Shown here: piece by piece, positions 26,184-35,149 of the stretch
How positions within the stretch are numbered: position 1 is the first letter of the stretch
How the letters are laid out: every line of letters begins with the position of its first letter
DNA from: Halorussus halobius
GTDB taxonomy: Archaea; Halobacteriota; Halobacteria; Halobacteriales; Haladaptataceae
Direction of reading: 5' to 3'
Assembly (NCBI RefSeq): GCF_004765805.1
Contig: NZ_SBIU01000003.1
Coordinates: forward strand, 744,001-808,000
Length of the DNA stretch: 64,000 bases
Position numbers and translations under genes: made by a program
Notes under the pieces: generated by a model
The model's database searches: none
Seen by the model: the letters and a program-made list of their open reading frames with translations, nothing else
What the model was told of the DNA's origin: nothing

Positions 26184-26594
26184 ATGGAGACGCACGGCCT
26201 GTTCTCACCCGACGACGAGGCCGACGCCCGCGAGCGGTTCGAGGCGCTCGGCCCGGCGGCCCAGACGGTGGTCAAGGAGACGGCGAAGGCGATGGCGTTC
26301 GACGCCGACGAGTACGACGAGCGCGTGACCGGCGAGGTGGTCGAGACCGCCCGCGACGCGCTGTTCGCCTCGCTGCTGGCGGTCCGGACCGGGACGCGCG
26401 AGGCGTACGACGAGTGGCTGGCCGACCGCGACCGCAAGGTGGTCGAACACGGGAGCGGGAACGTCTCGCGGGTGGCGTGGCACGACGCGTTCGGCGAGAC
26501 GGTGGTCGCCGCGACCTACGAGAGCGAGGAGCGCGCGGCCATCGAGACGCTCCGCCGGCAGGCCTACGGTCGGGTGTACCGCGACGTGGTGTAG
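26184..26594 (+). CDS. DUF5809-type protein
   Basis: A 136-residue soluble protein starting METHGLFSPDDEADARERF with a conserved middle KAMAFDADEYDERV and end RRQAYGRVYRDVV. It is helical and acidic with no known catalytic motif. I place it in the haloarchaeal DUF5809 family of unknown function. It stands about 220 bp after the DUF5810-type gene on the same strand. Confidence 0.76.
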   Translation: METHGLFSPDDEADARERFEALGPAAQTVVKETAKAMAFDADEYDERVTGEVVETARDALFASLLAVRTGTREAYDEWLADRDRKVVEHGSGNVSRVAWHDAFGETVVAATYESEERAAIETLRRQAYGRVYRDVV

Positions 26595-26689
26595 GTGTCC
26601 CGGGACGCGAGGGCGGTACCGCGGCGCGGCGTTCTCACTCGTCGCCAATCGGCGAGCGATTTTTGTTCGACCGGCATCCACGTTCGAAC

Positions 26690-26845
26690 ATGACCGAGAT
26701 ATCAGTGGCGAAGCTCGGCTCGCTGGGCATCCTCGGCGTCCTCGGCGTGTGGACGAACCAGCCCGAACTGTTCGGCCTGTTCGGCCTGTTCGCGCTGTTC
26801 GCTTCGGACCGGACGGTCGAACTGCCGCTTCCGAACGCGGGGTAG
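26690..26845 (+). CDS. Tiny Phe/Leu-rich membrane protein
   Basis: A 51-residue hydrophobic protein with one or two membrane segments containing the near-repeat GLFGLFALF. The frame is open upstream through another gene's phase, so the ATG at 26690 was chosen from the hydrophobic profile and a T-rich stretch (GATTTTTGTTCG) about 25 bp upstream. Function unknown. It lies between the DUF5809-type gene and the Nudix gene on the same strand. Confidence 0.6.
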   Translation: MTEISVAKLGSLGILGVLGVWTNQPELFGLFGLFALFASDRTVELPLPNAG

Positions 26846-26910
26846 CGAGGGAGCGACGAGCGTCGGTTCCGATAGCCACGTTTTAGCGCGCTCGTCGCGC
26901 AGTCGTCACC

Positions 26911-27492
26911 ATGAACGAGGAGTGGCGCGTCGTGGAGTCGGTCGTCGAGTACGAGACCCCGTGGTACACCGGCGGCTACGACCTCGTGGAACAGCCCGAC
27001 GGCTCGACCAAGCGGTACTACTGGGCCGAGCTTCCGCCCGCGGTCGTCGTGGTGGCGGTCGCCGACGGGCAGGTCGTGTTGGTCGAGCAGTACCGGCCGG
27101 CCACCGGAGAGACGTACCTCGAATGTCCCGCCGGCATCGTCGAGCGCGAGCCGCAAGGCGGCCCGGACGGGTCGAGCGGTCCCCGGCCGGGAGACGGCCG
27201 CGAATCGTTCACCGCCGCCGGCGCGCGCGAACTCCGCGAGGAGACCGGCTTCGAGGCGGCGGACGTGAGCCTGCTGGCGTCGTTCGACGTCGCCACCGGC
27301 TTACTGCGCCACGAGCGCGGCATCGTCTTCGCCGAGGGGCTCACGCCGGTCGAACAGGACCTCGACGACAACGAGTTCCTGACGGTGCGGACCGTCCCGG
27401 TCGAGGAGGCGCTCGACGTCGCGCGCGCCCACCCCGCCAACGACGCCACCATCGAGGCGCTGTTGCTCGCGGCGGAGGACGGATTCCTCTGA
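26911..27492 (+). CDS. Nudix hydrolase, ADP-ribose pyrophosphatase type
   Basis: A 193-residue Nudix enzyme. The Nudix box is AAGARELREETGFEAADV at about residues 105-122. The upstream strand VVLVEQYRPATGETYLECPAG is typical of ADP-ribose pyrophosphatases. It would hydrolyse a nucleoside diphosphate linked to another group. GTTTTAGCG lies 27 bp before the ATG, so a leaderless mRNA is likely. Its stop codon abuts the stop of the convergent glycosylase gene. Confidence 0.9.
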   Translation: MNEEWRVVESVVEYETPWYTGGYDLVEQPDGSTKRYYWAELPPAVVVVAVADGQVVLVEQYRPATGETYLECPAGIVEREPQGGPDGSSGPRPGDGRESFTAAGARELREETGFEAADVSLLASFDVATGLLRHERGIVFAEGLTPVEQDLDDNEFLTVRTVPVEEALDVARAHPANDATIEALLLAAEDGFL

Positions 27493-28131
27493 CTACCGGC
27501 AGTGCTCGACGGTCTCCCGAATCGCGGCCACGTACTCCTCGCGCGAGTAGCCGAGCCGGGGCAACCAGACGTTCTGATACGAGGGATGAACCAGCGGCAG
27601 GACCGTCGCGTCGAACGACGGGGCGTCCCGCGGGTCGAGCACCGAGTCGAGGAAGCCGTCCGGGAGGGCGTCGTCGCCGAGAATCGACAGCGTGGCGTGC
27701 TTGCCGGTGGTCGCGACCACCGCGGGCGCGACCCGCTCGACCTCGGCCCGGAGGTGCTCGCGGCAGGTCGCGCGCTCGGCGGCGGTGGGTTCGCGATTCG
27801 ACGGCGTCCCCTCGCTCGAATCGCCGCCTTCGGGGAAGCACTTCACGGCGTTGGTGTAGTAGCACTCGCCTCCGAGTCCGGCGTCGGCGAACAGCTCCCG
27901 GACGACCCGACCGGAGTGGCGGGACGTGTACGCCATCCCGGTCCAGTTGCCGCCCCGCCAGCGGTCGGCGTCCGGGTCGCCGTAGGCCGGCGCTTCGCCG
28001 ACGACCAGCACGTCGGCGTCGAGCGAGCCGTTGCCCCACGCAATGCGCTCGCGCGAGTCGGCCAGCGCGGGACACCGCGAACAGCCCGGTTCGAGGACGG
28101 TCCGCGAGTCGGGGTCGGGAAATTCGGCCAC
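27493..28131 (-). CDS. Uracil-DNA glycosylase superfamily protein
   Basis: A second UDG-fold protein in the window, 212 residues. It has a CSRC pair near the N-terminus, motif 1 VVGEAPAYGDPDADRWRGG, a fold signature TNAVKCFPEGG and a C-terminal HPSYQNVW. The first motif differs from the family 4 enzyme at 22.3 kb, so its substrate range may differ. Start is taken as GTG at 28131, matching how I recall haloarchaeal relatives starting (VAEFPDP); a TTG 24 codons upstream is less likely. Confidence 0.8.
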   Translation of the reverse strand: MAEFPDPDSRTVLEPGCSRCPALADSRERIAWGNGSLDADVLVVGEAPAYGDPDADRWRGGNWTGMAYTSRHSGRVVRELFADAGLGGECYYTNAVKCFPEGGDSSEGTPSNREPTAAERATCREHLRAEVERVAPAVVATTGKHATLSILGDDALPDGFLDSVLDPRDAPSFDATVLPLVHPSYQNVWLPRLGYSREEYVAAIRETVEHCR

Positions 28132-28235
28132 ACTCGGCCTTGACTCCCCGACGTCGTGAATCTCACGCTCCGCGTTCCCGAGTGCGGGACCGCGTCCGGG
28201 CAAACTATTTGTCGCTCGCTCGACGTGCTACCGGC

Positions 28236-28733
28236 ATGGACGTCGAGATAGCGACCGCGACCCCGGACGACGCGGGCGCGGTCCAGCGGGTCGCCCGCGA
28301 GTCGTGGCACGCCGCCCACGACGGCGTGGTCGGCCCGGACGTCGTCGAGACGGCGATAGACGAGTGGTACGACGTCGACAGCCTCGCGGCGTCGATGGAC
28401 CGCGACGACGGCCGGTTCCTCGTGGCGCGGGCCGACGGCGCAGTCGTCGGGTTCGCGCAGGCCGTCCTCGGCGACGAGGACGACCCCGCCTACCTCGCAC
28501 GCATCTACGTCGCGCCCCACTGCTGGGGCGAGGGCGTCGGCACCGACCTGCTCGGCCGACTCGAACGATGGCTCCGCGAGGCGGGAGCCGACCGGCTCCG
28601 ACTGGCCGTGATGACCGACAACGAGGTTGGCAACGCCTTCTACGGGGAACGCGGCTACCGGGTACTCGACGAGCGCGAGGGCGAGCTGTTCGGCGCGACC
28701 TTCGAGGAATCCATCCGCGAAAAGCGACTGTAG
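28236..28733 (+). CDS. GNAT family N-acetyltransferase
   Basis: A 165-residue GNAT-fold enzyme with the acetyl-CoA site IYVAPHCWGEGVGTDLLG and the C-terminal NEVGNAFYGERGYRVLDE. Substrate unknown. The TATA-like ACTATTTGTC lies about 27 bp before the ATG. It is divergent from the UDG-superfamily gene and convergent with the receiver-GAF gene, six bases from its stop. Confidence 0.86.
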   Translation: MDVEIATATPDDAGAVQRVARESWHAAHDGVVGPDVVETAIDEWYDVDSLAASMDRDDGRFLVARADGAVVGFAQAVLGDEDDPAYLARIYVAPHCWGEGVGTDLLGRLERWLREAGADRLRLAVMTDNEVGNAFYGERGYRVLDEREGELFGATFEESIREKRL

Positions 28734-28738
28734 TCGGG

Positions 28739-29617
28739 TCAGGCGGGCGACCCCATCCGGTCGAGCGCGGCCGTCACGTGGGCCAACAGGAGCTCCGCGA
28801 GTTCGAGGTCGCGGTCGTCGAATCCGCCGACCTCCCGGGAGACCGCCTGAAACACCCCGTATCCGTCGACGGGGACGGCCATCGCCGAGAGGTAGTCGGG
28901 TTCGGCCGGGGCGGCCTCGTGGTCCCGGAGGTCGTCGATGCGGACCGACTCCCCGCGCTCGAACACCTGGCCCGCGAAGCTGTCGTCGTCGTCCAGATGC
29001 GTCGCCCGGTAGTAGCCGTCCGACGGGATGCCCTTCGAGACGGCCTCCGGAACCAGTCGGTCCCCGTCGCGGAGGCTGATGTCGCACAGGTCGAACGCCA
29101 GAATCTCCTCGGCGGCCTCGACCGCGAGCCGACAGAGTGCGGTGGGGTCGGTGCAGGTGGCCGCCTCCGCGGCCGTCTGGTGGAGCGCCTCTATCTTCTC
29201 GTTGGTCCGCCGGAGTTCGAGCTCGGTCCGGCGCTGGGAGATGGCGTTCTCGATGCGCTTGGCCAGCACCTCGTAGTGGTCCCGCCCCGAGTTCTTCTGG
29301 ACGTAGTCGGTGACGCCGGCCGAGATTGCCTCGGAGGCAATCTCCTCGCTCCCCCTGCCCGTGTAGAGGATGAACGGGACCGAGGGCCGCTCGTCGCGGA
29401 CCGCCGACAGCAGTTCCAGCCCGTTCATGTCGGGCATGTTGTAGTCGGACACGACGCAGTCGAACTCCCGTTCCCGGACGAGCGAGAGCGCCTCGGTCGC
29501 GGACGTCGCAGTCTCGGTCCGCAGCGAGTCGGTTATCCGTCCGAGGTATGCGGCTACCAGCTCGGCAAGCTCCGATTCGTCGTCGACGACGAGTACCCGC
29601 CCGTCAGAGGCCGCCAT
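28739..29617 (-). CDS. Response regulator: receiver plus GAF, no output domain
   Basis: A 292-residue signalling protein. Residues 7-120 are a CheY-type receiver with acidic pair VVDDE, phospho-acceptor D58 in CVVSDYNMPDMNG and lysine in VQKNSG. A short coiled helix (about 125-150) leads to a GAF domain (about 155-285; SFAGQVFERGESVRIDDLRD). There is no HTH, kinase or GGDEF part, so output must pass through a partner protein. An AACTTATCC box about 30 bp upstream supports the start. No cognate histidine kinase is adjacent. Confidence 0.85.
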   Translation of the reverse strand: MAASDGRVLVVDDESELAELVAAYLGRITDSLRTETATSATEALSLVREREFDCVVSDYNMPDMNGLELLSAVRDERPSVPFILYTGRGSEEIASEAISAGVTDYVQKNSGRDHYEVLAKRIENAISQRRTELELRRTNEKIEALHQTAAEAATCTDPTALCRLAVEAAEEILAFDLCDISLRDGDRLVPEAVSKGIPSDGYYRATHLDDDDSFAGQVFERGESVRIDDLRDHEAAPAEPDYLSAMAVPVDGYGVFQAVSREVGGFDDRDLELAELLLAHVTAALDRMGSPA

Positions 29618-29723
29618 GGTTGATAGAGCCTGACACTGTAGGATAAGTTTTCCGACTGATACTCCCGGACCGGAACCCGACCGCGGTCGAAGCCCCGCGG
29701 GCCGCGACCGGGTCCGGGGCGGC

Positions 29724-31031
29724 CTACTCGTCGACGACCTCGAGTCCGCGATTGTTGACCGCCGCCGGGTCGAGCCCGTGGTCTTCGAGCACCTGCTTGT
29801 ACTCGCGCTCGCAGGCCTCGGCGTCGGCCTGCTTGTCGCTGGCGCGGTCACACAGCGCCACGAGGTCCTCGGGCACGTCGTTGGTGTACACTATCCAGTG
29901 GTTGATGAGGTCGGAGAGTCGCCGGATGGGGCTGGTGAAGTGGCCGTATATCTCGAAGTTGAGCGCGTGGTGACCGCCGAACGGGTCGTTCATGTACTTG
30001 GCGCGGGGCATCACCTTCATCACGGCCCACTGTATCTTGTCGAGCTGGCGCTGGGGAGCCTCTTCGAGCGTGGCGTTGACCGCCTTCCGGGGGTCGTCCC
30101 ACGCCTCCCCGGGGATGGAGACGCCGTCGAGGTCCTGAATCTCCTGGAGGGCCTCGCTCCACTCGTCGGGACTGGGCTGGGGGTGGACCCGGTACATCGC
30201 CTCGACGCCCCGGTCCCACATCAGGGTGTGCGTGACCGCCTTGTTGGCCTTGAGCATGCACTCTTCGATGATGGTGTGGGCGCGGTCGCGCCGGGGATTG
30301 AGGACGAGGCTGCCGTCCTCCTTGCGCTGTTCGTGCATCCGGTCGGCCAGTTGCCAGACCAGCTCGTTGCGCTCGGCGAGGTCGACCTCGGCGTCTTCGA
30401 GCAGGTCCTCGGCGGTCTCGGGCTCGTCGAGCAAGGTCTCGGCCTCGCTGTAGGTCAGCCGGGCGTCGCTCCGGACGACCGACTTGTAGATGTCTATCTC
30501 CTCGTAGCCCAGGTCCTCCTTGTCGAGGTGCATCTCGACGGTGTGGGCCAGCCGGTCCTCGTTGGGCACCAGCGAGCAGACGGTCTCGGCGAGGACGGGC
30601 GGCAGCATGTGGACGGTGTAGGCCGGCAGGTAGACGGTGTTGGCCCGCTCGACCGCCTCCTCCCACATGCTGGTCTCGGGGTTGACGTAGTGGGTCACGT
30701 CGGCGATGTGGACCCACAGCACGTACTCGTCGGGCCGCTCCTCGACCGACAGCGCGTCGTCGAAGTCCTGGGCGTCGATGGGGTCGGTGGTCCAGGTCGT
30801 CATCTCCCGGAGGTCGCGGCGCTCGTCGACCTCGTCGGCGATCTCGGACTGGATGTCCTCGGTCCGCTTCTCGGCCTCCGTGAGCACCGCGTCGGGGAAC
30901 CCGTCGCGTATCTCGAACTTCTCGAACAGCTCCTCGCGCTCGTCGGCGAGCCGGTCGGCCGTCTCCCGGGATATCTCGACCGGCCCCTGTCCCTCGACGG
31001 TTCCGGCCTCGGCCTGCGCGTCACTCGTCAT
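29724..31031 (-). CDS. rnr: Ribonuclease R / RNase II family exoribonuclease
   Basis: A 435-residue 3'-to-5' exoribonuclease reduced to the RNB catalytic domain, without the flanking cold-shock and S1 domains of bacterial RNase R, as known for haloarchaeal members. The metal-binding aspartates are in DPIDAQDFDDALSVE (residues 83-97). Other conserved parts are AHTIIEECMLKANKAV and HFTSPIRRLSDLINH. It degrades structured RNA. The start at 31031 has a TATA-like GACTAACTA about 27 bp upstream. Confidence 0.92.
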   Translation of the reverse strand: MTSDAQAEAGTVEGQGPVEISRETADRLADEREELFEKFEIRDGFPDAVLTEAEKRTEDIQSEIADEVDERRDLREMTTWTTDPIDAQDFDDALSVEERPDEYVLWVHIADVTHYVNPETSMWEEAVERANTVYLPAYTVHMLPPVLAETVCSLVPNEDRLAHTVEMHLDKEDLGYEEIDIYKSVVRSDARLTYSEAETLLDEPETAEDLLEDAEVDLAERNELVWQLADRMHEQRKEDGSLVLNPRRDRAHTIIEECMLKANKAVTHTLMWDRGVEAMYRVHPQPSPDEWSEALQEIQDLDGVSIPGEAWDDPRKAVNATLEEAPQRQLDKIQWAVMKVMPRAKYMNDPFGGHHALNFEIYGHFTSPIRRLSDLINHWIVYTNDVPEDLVALCDRASDKQADAEACEREYKQVLEDHGLDPAAVNNRGLEVVDE

Positions 31032-31149
31032 ACCGACGACTAGTGGTGTCGAGTAGTTAGTCGTATCGGAGCATCCCGGTCGCCGGGGTGGGTCGGTCCC
31101 GCGGGAGCGTCGCCGACGCGCGCCCCGACAGTGATGTCGGCGGTCGACG

Positions 31150-31449
31150 CTATCGCTCGGAGTCGACCGGACCGTAGCGGTCCTCGACGGCCCGACAGTA
31201 GCGGTCGAGAAACTCCAGTTCGTCGAGGCCGCCGGCGTCGATGTCCACGAGCAGGGCTTCGAGTTCGTCCCGCGGCTGGTGACAGAGGTCGGTGTGACAC
31301 GACTTGCAGAGGTGCTCGAACTCCTTGCCCGTCCGGTCCCACCGGTCGCCCTCCTTGTCGTACTCGCGGGCGTCCGAGCGGTCGACGGTCTCGCCGCAGG
31401 CGATGCACTCGACGGTGTCGTCGCCCCGGCGCTTCCGGGAACCCCACAT
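31150..31449 (-). CDS. Small zinc-ribbon protein (DUF7562-like)
   Basis: A 99-residue protein with CIACGE and, 30 residues on, CKSCHTDLC: four or five cysteines that can hold a zinc. The end is a helix (RDELEALLVDIDAGGLDELEFL). The ATG at 31449 (MWGSRKRR) was preferred over a GTG 24 codons upstream, since AAGTACGG about 27 bp before it can serve as TATA box. It resembles what I recall as DUF7562; function unknown. It sits about 120 bp upstream of rnr on the same strand. Confidence 0.72.
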   Translation of the reverse strand: MWGSRKRRGDDTVECIACGETVDRSDAREYDKEGDRWDRTGKEFEHLCKSCHTDLCHQPRDELEALLVDIDAGGLDELEFLDRYCRAVEDRYGPVDSER

Positions 31450-31602
31450 ACGCGCACCCACGTCCCGGCCGTACTTGCTGTTTTTGGTCACCCCTTCGGG
31501 ACGTTTACGCCAGTCGGCCACGAGAGTAAGGAGTGCTTACCCGTCGTTCTGCCCGCATCCGCCCGGATGTCGGACGCGGAGGGGACGTGCTGCGCGAGTT
31601 CC

Positions 31603-31839
31603 TCACTGCTCGGACCGATTCATCTCGTCCCAGCCGGGAAGGAACGCTACGTTTTCGGTGACGACCGCGAGTAGATACGTCGAGAAGGGCAGAATCAGTC
31701 CAATCGTGGCGAGATACGTCAGGTCGAGTTCCCCGGACGCTTCGAAGAACACGCCGACGTACTGAATAACGGCTATGGTCGCCAGAACGGTGGCTATCGT
31801 GCCGAGATACGTCTTCGGGGCGGGCCTCGGGAGCCTCAT
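31603..31839 (-). CDS. Small two-helix membrane protein
   Basis: A 78-residue protein with two membrane segments (about residues 12-32 and 40-60) and polar ends. A clear TATA-like GATTTAATAGA lies about 27 bp upstream of the ATG. No family recognised. It has no close neighbour on its strand. Confidence 0.7.
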   Translation of the reverse strand: MRLPRPAPKTYLGTIATVLATIAVIQYVGVFFEASGELDLTYLATIGLILPFSTYLLAVVTENVAFLPGWDEMNRSEQ

Positions 31840-32009
31840 AGAACGAAAGACGTGTCTATTAAATCATAAATCTGCTGACGGAGTCGGCTACGTGAACCGC
31901 GGAACCACCGCACGGCGACAGCAACCCCGCGAAGCGTCCCGACCGCAACCCCGCCCGCCACCGCACTCCATCAGGGGGCTTATTCGGCCGGCCGACCAAC
32001 CTCGGTCCG

Positions 32010-32387
32010 ATGGACGCCGAAATCTCCCCCGAAGCCGTCGAAGACCTCCTCGACGCCGGCGAGGACGTGCGCATCGTCGACATCCGGCCGGCCGACGCGT
32101 TCGAGCGCGGCCACATCCCCGATAGCGAGAACGTTCCGTTCCACGCGCTCGCCGACGAAATCGAGCGGTTCGACGGCGCGAGCCGAGTCGTGACCGTCTG
32201 CCCGCACGGCAAGTCGAGCGTGCAGGCCGCCCGGTTGGTCGCCTCCTACGAGGGACTGTCCGACGACGCCCGCGTCGAGAGCATGGCCGGCGGACTGTCG
32301 GCGTGGGACGGCGAACTGGCGACCGAGGACGACGCCGACGAACCGACGACTCAGCGCGGGGACGACGGTCCGGACGCCCCGTTCTGA
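32010..32387 (+). CDS. Rhodanese-like domain protein
   Basis: A 125-residue single rhodanese domain. The active-site loop is VTVCPHGKSSVQAA, with the sulfur-carrying cysteine in CPHGKSS; VRIVDIRPADAFERGHIP is the CH2A-type opening. It could transfer sulfane sulfur in tRNA thiolation or cofactor synthesis; no partner lies nearby. GCTTATTCGG lies 27 bp before the ATG. Confidence 0.88.
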   Translation: MDAEISPEAVEDLLDAGEDVRIVDIRPADAFERGHIPDSENVPFHALADEIERFDGASRVVTVCPHGKSSVQAARLVASYEGLSDDARVESMAGGLSAWDGELATEDDADEPTTQRGDDGPDAPF

Positions 32388-32439
32388 GGAGCGTCGCGAC
32401 TCGTCGACCCGGTACGAAGCTGGAAAACGGACGTGAACG

Positions 32440-32757
<318 letters not shown>

Positions 32758-32875
32758 CTATTAAACGTTGTCGGGAACTCCGTTAGTGTATCGGCCACCC
32801 GGCGGGGGAACGCCGGCACGTCACCCACCGCCGAGCGCGGCGCGGCGAGCCGGCCGCCGAATCGGAGCGGTCGTG

Positions 32876-35149
32876 CTACCGGCCGCCGAACCGACCGCGC
32901 TTCTCGCGGACCAGTTCGTCGACCAGTCCGACCGCCTCGTCGGCGAGGTCGCCGTCGGCCTCCCCGGCGTACCGGACCCGCTCGTAGATGTCGCCGACGC
33001 GCTCGACCCGGTCGTCGAGGTCGGTCCGGACCCCGAGCGCCGAGAGGTACTCCCGCGGCGTCTCCGCCGGGCGGCGCTCGCGGTGTTGGGCACCCAGCAG
33101 GGTTTCGAGCCGGTCGAACGCCCGCGTCACGTCGGTCTCGGGGTCGCTTCGGGGTTGCCACCGGAGCGCGACCGCTCGCCGGAGCCGGTCGAGCAGTCCC
33201 GCCCTGCGGGCGGCCGCGAGCAGACCCACCGCCGCGAGCCCGCCCAGAATCGTCTGCTCGCGCGAGGGCGGCTCGACCGGGAGGCCGCCGCCCCCGTCGG
33301 CCGACTCGCCCGCGCCGACCGTGTCGTCGGCGGTAGACGTCTCGGCCGTGCCGTCGAGCGAGCCGTCGTCGAGCGGGTCGAGTCGCTCCCGGTCGACCGG
33401 GGCGCGGGGGTCGGCGAGCGTTCCGTTCGGGACGTCGCCGGCCGTCTCGGTGTCCGCCTCGCCGGGTTCTTCGGTCGGTTCGGCGGCCGTGGTCGTCAGC
33501 GACTCGCCCGCGCTTTCGTCGACGTCGACGTTCGAGACGTCGGCCTCTCGACCCTGCTCGACGCGGGCGTTCTCGGCCTGCTGGCGCGCGGCGGCGGGCG
33601 TGGGGTCGAACTCGACCCAGCCGACGCCGGGGAAGTACGCCTCGACCCACGCGTGGGAGTCGAGCCCGCGCACGACCCACTCGTCGTCGGCGACCTGCTG
33701 GCCCGACGTGTAGCCGACCGCGAACCGGGCGGGCACGCCCTGCGAGCGCAACATCGCGACCATCGCGGTGGCGTAGTAGGTGCAGTAGCCCCGCTCCATC
33801 TCGAAGATGAACTCCTCGGCCACGTCGCCGTCGGGCCGGTCGACGTCGAGCGAGTAGCGCTTGTTGGCTTCGAGCCAGTCCTCTATCGCCACGGCCCGCT
33901 CGTAGGGCGTGTCGGCGTCCTCGGTCACCGCAGCGGCGCGGTCGCCGATTCGGTCGGCCGAGCTCTCGGGAAGCTGGAGATACCGGTCCTCGACTCCCTC
34001 GGGGTAGTCGGTGCCGGCCGACCGAAGCAGGCGGCGCGAGGACTCGGGCGTCCTGCTCTCGACGGTGTAGGACTCGCCGTCGCGGAGCGCGCCCACCGGT
34101 TCGAACGCGCCCAGCGCGGTGACCCGGACGTTGCTCCGGTCGCCGCCCTCCACCCGGACGGGCTTCCACGCGGCCGGCATCGCGGTCACCCGGTCGGCCT
34201 CCACGGTGACGGTCTGTTCGAGTCGCGACTCGGGGCCGGGCGGGCCCTGCTGGGCGGCGTACTCGGTGGAGTCGCCCGTCCTGAGCCAGCCGTCGCCGTC
34301 GTAGCGGTCGTACGCCCCGACCCGCCAGTACGCCGACTCGTCGGCCTCGACGGTGAACCGGACTTTCGGCGAGAGCCGGATGGAGCCGACGACCGTCATC
34401 CGCTGCTGGTTGGAGACGAACGACCCCTCAACCGTGGGCGTGCCGCCGCTCGCCCCCGGCAGGACGGGATTGGTCGCGCCGCCGGGGACGACGCTGACCG
34501 TCGACGCCAGCACCACGATGACCACCAGCGCGACCCCGATGGCGTCGACCTGCGCGGCGGTGCCGCCCCGGCGAGCCAGCGTGCCGAACCCGAGCGCGGC
34601 GGTGGCCGCGAGCGCGCCGACCAGCGTGGGGAAGCTCCCGGCGTCGCCCGTCAGCACGAAAAAGCCCAGCGCGGCCCCGCCGGCCGCCACCGCCAGCGCG
34701 TACCGCCGCCGGAGCACGAGGTACCACGGCGCGAACACCAGCGCGGGGGCGACGCCCAGCGCCCACGCGCCGACCTCTGCCATCCGCAGCACCGACAGCC
34801 CGGTCAGCAGGGCGACGTTGTCGGCGACGATCTTCCCGGCCGACACCGCCACGAGGTAGGCGCTGGGCACCGACAGGTAGTAGCCCGCGAGTCCGAGCGC
34901 GAGCAGTCCCGCCGCGAGGACGGCCGCCCGACGCGGCGCGAGCCGGCGAGCGACCAGCGTGGCCGTCCCGAGCGCGGCCGCGACCAGCGCGACCAGCGTC
35001 GCGGTCCCGCCGACCACGTCGGTCACGTGATAGAGCACGCCGACGTAGGTGGCCATCAGCACGGCGACCGACCCGACCGCCAGCCGGTGGTACGACGCCG
35101 CGCCCCCGCCGATTCGGAGGTCCCGCCGGAGCGTCCCGTCCGCGCTCAC
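32876..35149 (-). CDS. Membrane transglutaminase-like (DUF3488/TgpA type) protein
   Basis: A 757-residue membrane protein. About six to eight N-terminal helices (residues 20-240) lead into an extracytoplasmic transglutaminase-like domain. Its catalytic triad is visible: cysteine in RGYCTYYATAMV, histidine in LDSHAWVEAYF and aspartate in WVEFDPTPAA. One more membrane helix near 600 and a cytoplasmic tail with a DUF4129-like sequence follow. The start is GTG at 35149, overlapping the DUF58 stop (GTGA). Third gene of the MoxR-DUF58-transglutaminase operon, a widespread set linked to cell-surface assembly; its haloarchaeal substrate is unknown. Confidence 0.9.
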   Translation of the reverse strand: MSADGTLRRDLRIGGGAASYHRLAVGSVAVLMATYVGVLYHVTDVVGGTATLVALVAAALGTATLVARRLAPRRAAVLAAGLLALGLAGYYLSVPSAYLVAVSAGKIVADNVALLTGLSVLRMAEVGAWALGVAPALVFAPWYLVLRRRYALAVAAGGAALGFFVLTGDAGSFPTLVGALAATAALGFGTLARRGGTAAQVDAIGVALVVIVVLASTVSVVPGGATNPVLPGASGGTPTVEGSFVSNQQRMTVVGSIRLSPKVRFTVEADESAYWRVGAYDRYDGDGWLRTGDSTEYAAQQGPPGPESRLEQTVTVEADRVTAMPAAWKPVRVEGGDRSNVRVTALGAFEPVGALRDGESYTVESRTPESSRRLLRSAGTDYPEGVEDRYLQLPESSADRIGDRAAAVTEDADTPYERAVAIEDWLEANKRYSLDVDRPDGDVAEEFIFEMERGYCTYYATAMVAMLRSQGVPARFAVGYTSGQQVADDEWVVRGLDSHAWVEAYFPGVGWVEFDPTPAAARQQAENARVEQGREADVSNVDVDESAGESLTTTAAEPTEEPGEADTETAGDVPNGTLADPRAPVDRERLDPLDDGSLDGTAETSTADDTVGAGESADGGGGLPVEPPSREQTILGGLAAVGLLAAARRAGLLDRLRRAVALRWQPRSDPETDVTRAFDRLETLLGAQHRERRPAETPREYLSALGVRTDLDDRVERVGDIYERVRYAGEADGDLADEAVGLVDELVREKRGRFGGR

